Source of the DNA: Crotalaria pallida
Taxonomy: Eukaryota; Streptophyta; Magnoliopsida; Fabales; Fabaceae
Reading direction: 5' to 3'
Length of the DNA: 64,000 nucleotides
Assembly (NCBI GenBank): GCA_037953625.1
Contig: CM075656.1
Location: forward strand, 82,603,001-82,667,000
Part shown: positions 57,991-64,000 of the stretch, piece by piece
How positions within the stretch are numbered: position 1 is the first letter of the stretch
How the letters are laid out: each line of letters begins with the position of its first letter
Notes under the pieces: model-generated
The model's database searches: none
What the model saw: only the letters and a program-made list of their open reading frames with translations
What the model was told of the DNA's origin: nothing
Made by a program: the position numbers and the translations under genes

Positions 57991-59143
57991 TAGAGCTGCA
58001 GAACTCTAGAAGGTTTTCATCTGAATCAATTTCGGAATCCTCTATTGGTTCATAACCTATATTGTAAGCTATTCTTAAGGTTTCTAACTTGTTTTTGTCC
58101 TTCCCTTTTTGTGGGCAAGCATTGGCATAATGACCTTCTTCGTTGCATATCCAACATCTACATGATGTCTTTTTTCTAGTTGGACAATGATTTTTGTCTT
58201 GATTCTTTTTATTTCTATTCCTAAAAAATCTTTTCTTATTCCATGATTTTTTATATTTAGATTTATTAGATTTTCTTTGTTTACAATTTCTATATTTTTC
58301 GTTTTCTGGTAGGGACGCAACCATAATCGCCTACCTTATTTCTAAATCTGCTACAACACAAACTTATTTGTGCTTGTTTTCGTGCAGTTTTTTGTGCATA
58401 TTCTTCTTGTACCCATTGATCAAGTACCATTATTCTTCCTCCTAGTGTATCCTTAATTTGCCTTAATTCTATTTGTTGTTCAAATAAGGATTTAACATTT
58501 TTACTGACTTGGTGAGGTAACTTGTTGTAAAAAAGTTCGTTCAATCCTATTTTTTCTCTTATTTCTTTTTTTATTTGATAATAGTATTTTTTATATTCAC
58601 ATATAAAATTTTCTAAGTAGCACATGTTACAAATTCTTAAATTGGTTATATGCCATATAGCTCTATTCGTTTCTAAATCTTTGGTTTCAGTTTTATTAAC
58701 TTCTTTTCCAAAAAATTCTTCTATTAGGATTTTATAGACTACATTTATTATTGGTGTTCGACTATCTTTTATTAGTTCCTCTACTTCTTCTCGTTTGAAA
58801 TCTTGCAAAAAATCAGATGCAATTCCTCTTGTTTTGTACAAGATAAAATTCCATTGATTTTTTCTATCAAGGGATTTTAACTCTTCTTGTAGGGTTAACA
58901 TTATTCCTACTTCTTGGTACCATGTAGTTATGGTTTTTTCTTGTTCTATTTTACAGTCAATATCTAAAATATTTTCTTTTGTATTTATATCAACTGTTGG
59001 GGTATATTTTTCTGGAACTTTTCTAAATTTTGATTCACAAAAACGACTAAATGATTCGGGTTGTCTTTCTGGATCTCTTTGTGTTCCAGAAGTCTGTCCT
59101 TCTTCAGTTTTTACAAAATTAGGTTGTTCATATGGGTTTGAGT
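57959..59143 (-). pseudogene. Viral coat protein, main part, frameshifted
   Basis: Frame 58290-59143 holds the central domain (ITTWYQEVGIMLTLQEEL, FILYKTRGIASDFLQDF, NLRICNMCYLENFICEYKKY). After a change of frame near 58310 comes 57959-58324: a very basic segment (KSWNKKRFFRNRNKKNQDKN), a zinc knuckle CWICNEEGHYANAC (C-x2-C-x4-H-x4-C) and an acidic Ser/Glu tail. This basic-zinc knuckle-acidic arrangement is typical of caulimovirid capsid proteins. Residues translated upstream of 59143 in the same frame belong to the hAT insertion, not to the virus. Confidence 0.85.
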
Positions 59144-59987
59144 TAGGGATGGGCATGGGTACCCACGGGCGCGGGTAGTGCATACCCATGCCCCTACCCG
59201 CGGGTATTCACGGGTATTGGTGCGGGTAACGGGTACCCGCGGGTACCCACGAGTTTTAAACTTTTATTATATAATTATATATTTTGTAATAATTATTATA
59301 CATAACAATAATTATAAGATAAATAATTACATACATATCATAAATGTTTATCATTATAATTTTATCATTAAAATTCAATATGAAATATAAATAAAATAAA
59401 ATTTATATATTCTCAAAGTAATAAAAAAATATTAATATATATATAATATTTATTAATAAAATATTATTTTATATATGCGGGTACCCGCGGGGCGGGTATC
59501 ACAATACCCGTACCCACCCGCAAGGGAATAGTGCGGGTACCCGTTGCGGGTATTTTTGCGGGTACCTGTAACATCCCAAATTTTAAACCCAAAGATAAAT
59601 AAATAAACGATAATTAGAATAATTAAAAATGAAAATAACAAACCGCAAATAGGTATTCCAAATGAGGATTCTAGCATTAGAAGAAAATAATAATAATAAT
59701 AATAATAATACTAAGCGAATTAGAGAAGAAAGGAGCGTTAAATCGAAGTTAGGGTCGGGCCAGAAAATAGATAATTCGATAATAAACATCATAACAAGGG
59801 AAAAATTAAAATAAAAGATTTAAGACTCAAAACACAATTCCCACCGTTGGATATGAAGGTATGTTTTTTAGGAGGTTGCTCGTCAAATTTGAGCAAGATC
59901 CGACGGTGAACGAAGAAGTTATGGAGGTTTGAAGTTCGGACGAAAATAGAAGGAAAATAGAAAAATAAAACAGCAGTATCTGATCAT

Positions 59988-60141
59988 TTCGCTTAAGCGA
60001 AAATATTTCGCTTAAGCGAAACTGATCCAGTGGCAACATAGAAGAGGTTCGCTTAAGCGAGCGGATTTCGCTTAAGCGAAAAACGTTCGTGTCCATTACT
60101 GAAGGCCGTTCGCTTAAGCGAATAAATTTCGCTTAAGCGAA
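59988..60141. repeat. Three pairs of TTCGCTTAAGCGAA palindromes
   Basis: Perfect or near-perfect 14-bp palindromes at 59988, 60007, 60048, 60067, 60109 and 60128. Spacing is 19 bp within each pair and about 60 bp from pair to pair. Confidence 0.95.
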
Positions 60142-61621
60142 AATAGCTCGAGTGGCTTTAAATCGAGGGGAAACCCTCTTCTTCAACCACTCTCCCCCTT
60201 TGTTTCTCTCTCCTCCTCCGATCCTCCTTCTTCCTCCCTCCTCCACGGCCTCCACCGCCGCCCCACCGTGGCCTCTCTCCTCCTCTCCCTCAACCCGTCT
60301 TTCTCACTCTCTCTCTCTTGTTCTCTCTCTCTCCTTCCCTCACATTCTCAATCCCTCTCTCTCTTTCTCTCTCCACCACCACCCACCGGCCGCCGCCCAG
60401 AGCCGCCACCGCCACCTCCACCACTGTCCACCACCACCACCATAGTCTCTCCCTCATCCATTCCCCCTCTCTCTCTCTCTCCGTGAGCTCTCTTTCTCTC
60501 TCCACGGATCTCACCAGCGCCGTTACCGGTCCGTGATCGTGCAGGGCTCGTGTCGGGAATCTCAAAGCTCAAAGCCCTTGCCTCGGTTCAGTCACAATCG
60601 TTCCCGCTAACGAGGAGCAACACCGACGCCGTCATCGTCGCCGAGCTAAAATCCAGGTTCTATTTAAAAAGCCCGAGGTAAGAGGGTTCGCGTTACCTTT
60701 GCTTAAGAAGTAAATTCTAGGATTATATAGTGGTAGCTAGGAATAGAGTAATTAAAAGTATGTTAATGAACCTTAGGGTATCCCCGTTGATATAGATAAA
60801 GTAAATAAAATTGTGACAAGAAACCACATCCTAGGGAATAAAATACATGTGCGTAGAATAAAGCTCGGAGTGGATGAGCGTATTTAAGGATATTAAAATA
60901 GTTAATATAAAACGAAATGTGGGAAATCATAAAGTAAAAGCTATAAGGGAAGTAAAGAAACAAAAAGGGTAAAAGAGAGTCTAGAACAAGGAATAAGGAA
61001 TGCACGCGGAGTAAAGTAGAGAATAGAAATAAAATGATGAATTAAGATTTAAAATAAAATAAGGAAAACGATAAGTGGATTTACAAAAAGATAAGAAAAC
61101 TAAGAGAGAGTACATTATGAGGGAAGTTGGAGTGAAATAATTGAAAAGTTAGATTAAGAGAATAGAGCAATTAAAACTAATATAGTTAATGAAATAAGAA
61201 AAATGAATTGGGTAATTGATTGAGATGGGGAAAACGAGAAATAACTAAGAATTAATAACAAGAACTAGAATATATTATATTTGGCCGTATTGATTAGAGT
61301 TGGATAAAATCGGGGGAAACTAACGAAGAGAAAAAGAATGAAGTAGAAAACGTAAAAAATGTGATAAGTCATAAATGAGGATAAAGGCTAAAAGATTTAG
61401 ATGAGTATAAAAGAATTATTTAAATTATAAGAAAAAAAAGGAAAAGAAAGAAAGATGTTGAAAATAGTAGAAAGTAAATAATGTGATGATAAGTCTATAA
61501 GAAAAGAGAAAGAGAAGGAAAAGAGAAATAGAAAGAAAAAGAAAAAGAAAAAGAGAAAGAGAAAGAAAAGAGAAAGAGAAAGAAAAAGAAAGAAAAAGAA
61601 AGAGAAAGAAAGGAAAAAAAA

Positions 61622-61960
61622 TGGAAGTCTGATGCGAGCCTGTGAAGGCGTATCGGCATCGATGCGAGCCTGGGAAGGCGTGTCGATCAAAAAGGAAAAA
61701 TGGAAGTCTGGTGCGAGCTTAGGAAGGCGTATCGGCATCGATGCGAGCATAAGAAGGCGTGTCGATTAAAAAGATTAAAAAGAGAATAAAAGTCCGGTGC
61801 GAGCCTAGGAAGGCGTATCGGCATCGATGCGAGCCTAGGAAGGCGTGTCGATTAAAAGAAAAGAAAAGACGATTAAAAAGAAAATAACAATCCGGTGCGA
61901 GCCTAGGAAGGCGTATCGGCGTCGATGCGAGCCTAGGAAGGCGTGTCGATTAAAAGGAAA
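61622..61960. repeat. Tandem array of TGCGAGCCTAGGAAGGCGT subunits
   Basis: Four ~80-95-bp units. Each has two copies of the TGCGAGCCTAGGAAGGCGT motif, the first followed by ATCGGC, the second by GTCGAT, with AAAAG-rich linkers. Eight subunits in all; the later ones are nearly identical. Confidence 0.9.
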
Positions 61961-61975
61961 AGAATGGAAAGGAAA

Positions 61976-62045
61976 CGGCTGATGGTCTTTTGGACTCAGT
62001 CAAAATAAAAGGTAAAAGGGCTGATGGTCTGTTGGACTCAGTCAT
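61976..62045. repeat. Two copies of a GGCTGATGGTCT...GGACTCAGTCA repeat
   Basis: About 28 bp each, at 61977 and 62019, directly after the larger array. Confidence 0.85.
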
Positions 62046-62729
62046 AAGAAAAAAGGAATGGATAAAGAAAAGAAAAAGGAAAGGAAAAGGAAGAAAAGAA
62101 GAAAAAGAAAAGAAAAGAGAACGTGAAAATGATAAGAGAATCAATAATTAAGAGAATGCGTGAATAAGGAAGGATTAAAAGAGATTAATTGTATGAATAG
62201 TTATGAATAAAGTATATTAATAATTAAGTAGGCTTAGTTATTTGCTATGTCTTCTTTTAGAATTTATCTTTTTAAGTTCTGTGTAATGCTACCCTTCTTG
62301 ATATCATTTTACAGGTACGGGAGCGGAGCTTACACTGTTGCGGGCCGAATTGAAAACTCTCCACTACGTGGAGTGAAATTGAGATACCCGAGTGGATTTT
62401 ATTACACTAAAAACTGTTATTTTGTAATTTATAATATGTGTAGTTATATGCCCTGAGATTGGTACTGATCGGGCGTTAGGATCTGAACTGGTTTTAATCT
62501 GTTATGTTTATGTTTTTAAGTAATTCTGGACTGACAGGTTTTAAGAAGAGAATTTTTGGGAAGTCCGAAAAACAGAGGAAACTCTGCCGAATTTTCGTAA
62601 AACTTTTCAAAGGAAATCAAAAGTTAAAAAGAATTTTCAAACTCTGATTTTAATAAAAACAAAAATTAACTATTAAAAGTGAGGATGTTACAGTACCCGC
62701 GGGCATGGGTATTTATTTGCCCATCCCTA

Positions 62730-62849
62730 GTTTGAGTCATATGTATTTTCTTCGTTACTTTCTAATTCATCTGTTTCATAATAATAAACTAGTTCTTTGG
62801 TTTCGTCGTTTAAGTTTAATGTTGTCATTAATTGTCCTAAACTATTCAT
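62730..62849 (-). pseudogene. Viral coat protein, N-terminal part beyond the hAT insertion
   Basis: From an ATG at 62849 the minus strand reads about 39 residues that end acidic (ETDELESNEENTYDSN) at the hAT site. The same frame continues on the far side. Acidic N-termini are usual for caulimovirid capsid proteins. A stop lies upstream in this frame near 62865, so this ATG or a lost one further up was the start. Confidence 0.65.
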
Positions 62850-62939
62850 TTGCTCTTGGAGTTTTTATGATAAATCTTTCATTTAATGTAATGGAGGTTT
62901 ATTGAACATTCCTTTATCTGAAGGGATTATTATTTGACT

Positions 62940-63411
62940 TTATTTTTCTTCTCTTTCCTCTTTCATTTTGTTAAAAAAGGATGTAAGATCTTCTTTTATT
63001 AAATATCTTTCTTTTTCTTGTATTTCTTTTAGTAATTTTATTATTATTTCTAATTTTTCAGAAATTCTTGTCTCACTTATTTTATTTTGAATCTGTGTAG
63101 TCAGAATCGTTCATAATTCTAACCTCTTCATATCTTTGTTGCCTTTTATATTCATCAAATAAATTTTTTAATTGTCTTTCTTCTAACTTTATTTTTTCTA
63201 GATGTATTTTTATTTTTTCTTCTTCTATTCTTGTCATATATTTTTCTTCTATAAACTCCTTTATATTATTTGGTAATTCTAATTTATAAACTATTTTTAA
63301 TTTTTCATTTTGTAAATTTTTATTAAAACTTTCTTCTTTTTGAAAGATAATATTTTCACATCTTTCTGAAATTTGCTCAGCCTTGATAAATTTTTCTGGT
63401 TGCTTTTGCAT
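62940..63411 (-). pseudogene. Coiled-coil viral ORFs upstream of the coat gene
   Basis: 63082-63411 is a 109-residue frame, almost all Glu/Lys/Ile and heptad-like (IHLEKIKLEERQLKNLFDEY), ending acidic. A second open segment in another frame (about 63110-62940, LLKEIQEKERYLIKEDLTSF) follows and overlaps it. Position and coiled-coil nature suggest virion-associated-protein-type small ORFs, but no diagnostic motif is visible. Confidence 0.5.
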
Positions 63412-63480
63412 TATTGCTTTCTCTTAGATTTGGGACCACAAGTTTTGTCTTTTTGTTCTACATACTATATGGTTTTGTAT

Positions 63481-63872
63481 TTTGGTGTTGAATCCAGGTG
63501 TTGGAATATCATTATTCTTATGCAATATACCAATAATTTATTAAAAAAAATTTATCGACCTACGAGTGAATCATGGCAATGACTTTTTCATTCGAAATCT
63601 CCCAATATTTGTCAATTTTTTCTTCCGGTTTGTTTTTACTAATGACAGGATTAGATCATGCATGCATGTCCTTGGCTTGCAGTATAAGAGTATAAGTAAT
63701 CTTTCATTATAGTATTCCAATAAAAATAATTATCTGTAATTAATTTGAACATATCTTTATAATCTAAAACAAAAGTGATCTCATTCATTTAAAAATTAAA
63801 ATTAGTTAATAATATAATTTTAAAATAATTATGAACTGCATTTTGTCCAACGAAGTATTCCTTCCCAAAAAA
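63481..63872. other. Host flank beyond the viral element
   Basis: AT-rich, no gene recognised. The exact viral/host border is uncertain by some tens of bases. Confidence 0.4.
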
Positions 63873-64000
63873 CTCTTTTTTTTATGCTCAAAGGGTATCC
63901 TCTAGCCGATAGTCGAAGTCTAATCCCCTCCAAGATGTAGAGATTATCGAAGTGAATTTTGCCTTTACTAACAAAGCCTTTTTCATACTATCCTCGACAG
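63873..64000 (-). mobile_element. SINE, family B, copy 3 (cut by the window end)
   Basis: The minus strand matches the 3' two-thirds of 24714-24907 (GTAAAGGCAAAATTCACTTCG, split in the original by a few changes; GGAGGGGATTAG; CGGCTAGAGGATACCC; then A-rich tail). More diverged than the other two copies. Head and duplication lie outside the window. Confidence 0.82.

Larger units (their letters stand above)
59567..62692. mobile_element. Solo LTR, 3126 bp, nested in the hAT element
   Basis: Ends TGTAACATCCC and GGATGTTACA, flanked by a 5-bp duplication GTACC (59562-59566 and 62693-62697). Interior in order: AT-rich start, three palindrome pairs, a CT-rich leader-like block (60150-60540) with long but low-complexity frames, a long purine-rich AT stretch, tandem repeats (61620-62050), and an exon-like end after the acceptor-like TTTTACAG/GTACGG (62314). 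No gag or pol. Same design as the LTR at 5784-9041, but the sequences differ. Confidence 0.87.
59144..62729. mobile_element. Non-autonomous hAT element in the viral coat gene (carrying a solo LTR)
   Basis: Perfect 8-bp duplication GTTTGAGT (59136-59143 and 62730-62737). TIR TAGGGATGGGCA at both ends. Subterminal GCGGGTACCCGC-type repeats. Without the nested LTR (59567-62697 including one duplication copy) it is about 455 bp with an AT-rich centre and no transposase. It splits the coat-protein frame; coding resumes in the same frame across the site. Confidence 0.95.
52930..63480 (-). other. Endogenous caulimovirid (soymovirus-like) element, one near-complete unit
   Basis: All viral genes lie on the minus strand. 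From the promoter (about 54540) downward: movement protein, a small ORF with a primer-binding-like site, two more small ORFs, left edge near 52930. Continuing from the right edge near 63480 downward: coiled-coil ORFs, coat protein with CCHC knuckle, protease/RT/RNase H, transactivator. On a circular map this is one genome opened in the region after the small ORFs. About 7 kb of viral sequence remains once the 3.59-kb insertion at 59144-62729 is discounted, close to the 7-8 kb of the family. No integrase or LTR is present, so it is not a retrotransposon. Gene order with an extra ORF after the movement protein recalls Soymovirus; this placement is inference. Several frame breaks make it non-functional as it stands. 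Confidence 0.88.

Noticed and set aside
55975..59143. Ty3/gypsy retrotransposon
   Set aside because: Protease, RT and zinc knuckle are shared with Ty3 elements, but there are no LTRs or integrase, and a viroplasmin-type transactivator and movement protein are adjacent: caulimovirid.
60152..60572. Pro/Ser-rich or Gly-rich proteins on both strands
   Set aside because: The several long frames on both strands come from a CT-rich low-complexity leader in the LTR and carry no domain.
61622..61960. CRISPR array
   Set aside because: The context is a plant LTR. Units are not repeat-spacer alternations, since the linkers are low-complexity AAAAG runs.
61397..62144. Membrane proteins rich in Phe/Leu (minus strand)
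   Set aside because: Artefact of translating the complement of a purine-rich tract (AAAGAAAG repeats).

Overview
The window looks like nuclear DNA of a dicot, most likely a legume. It is AT-rich, exons are separated by GT/AG introns, and the repeats are of plant type: SINEs, Stowaway and Harbinger MITEs, hAT, MULE, Helitrons, L1-type LINEs and an Ogre-type LTR. It also carries an integrated caulimovirid whose gene order resembles the soymoviruses of legumes. The species cannot be fixed from the sequence alone. Only one apparently intact protein gene is visible: an adenylate isopentenyltransferase (IPT, cytokinin synthesis) on the minus strand, with its coding part at 29928-31516 and a probable promoter near 32750. 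Almost everything else is mobile-element or viral debris, much of it nested.

Layout. 1-9.5 kb: a minus-strand composite of exon fragments from four unrelated host genes (PRUNE-like DHH phosphoesterase, XRN 5'-3' exonuclease, LUC7, CPSF100), interrupted by a hAT element and by a 3.26-kb solo LTR. 9.5-15 kb: AT-rich repeats and a truncated LINE. 15.06-17.82 kb: a Helitron with both ends visible. 18-27 kb: SINEs, MITEs, a broken Helitron helicase and a hAT element. 27-30 kb: nothing recognisable. 29.9-32.8 kb: the IPT gene. 33-41 kb: nested elements, including an Ogre 5' LTR plus leader inserted in a Stowaway MITE, and a MULE inside a MITE that itself seems to lie inside another MITE. 41.0-42.6 kb: a second Helitron carrying a SINE. 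43-52.6 kb: AT-rich DNA with SINEs, LINE tails and two foldback or Harbinger elements.

52.9-63.5 kb: a nearly complete, single-unit endogenous pararetrovirus on the minus strand. In transcript order from its promoter it runs movement protein, a small ORF with a primer-binding-like site, two small ORFs, coiled-coil ORFs, coat protein, protease/reverse transcriptase/RNase H, and transactivator. It is broken by frameshifts, by stops, and by a hAT element in the coat gene that in turn carries a 3.1-kb solo LTR. The window ends inside a SINE.

All functional calls rest on reading translated motifs, splice signals, terminal repeats and target-site duplications by eye; no database search was possible.
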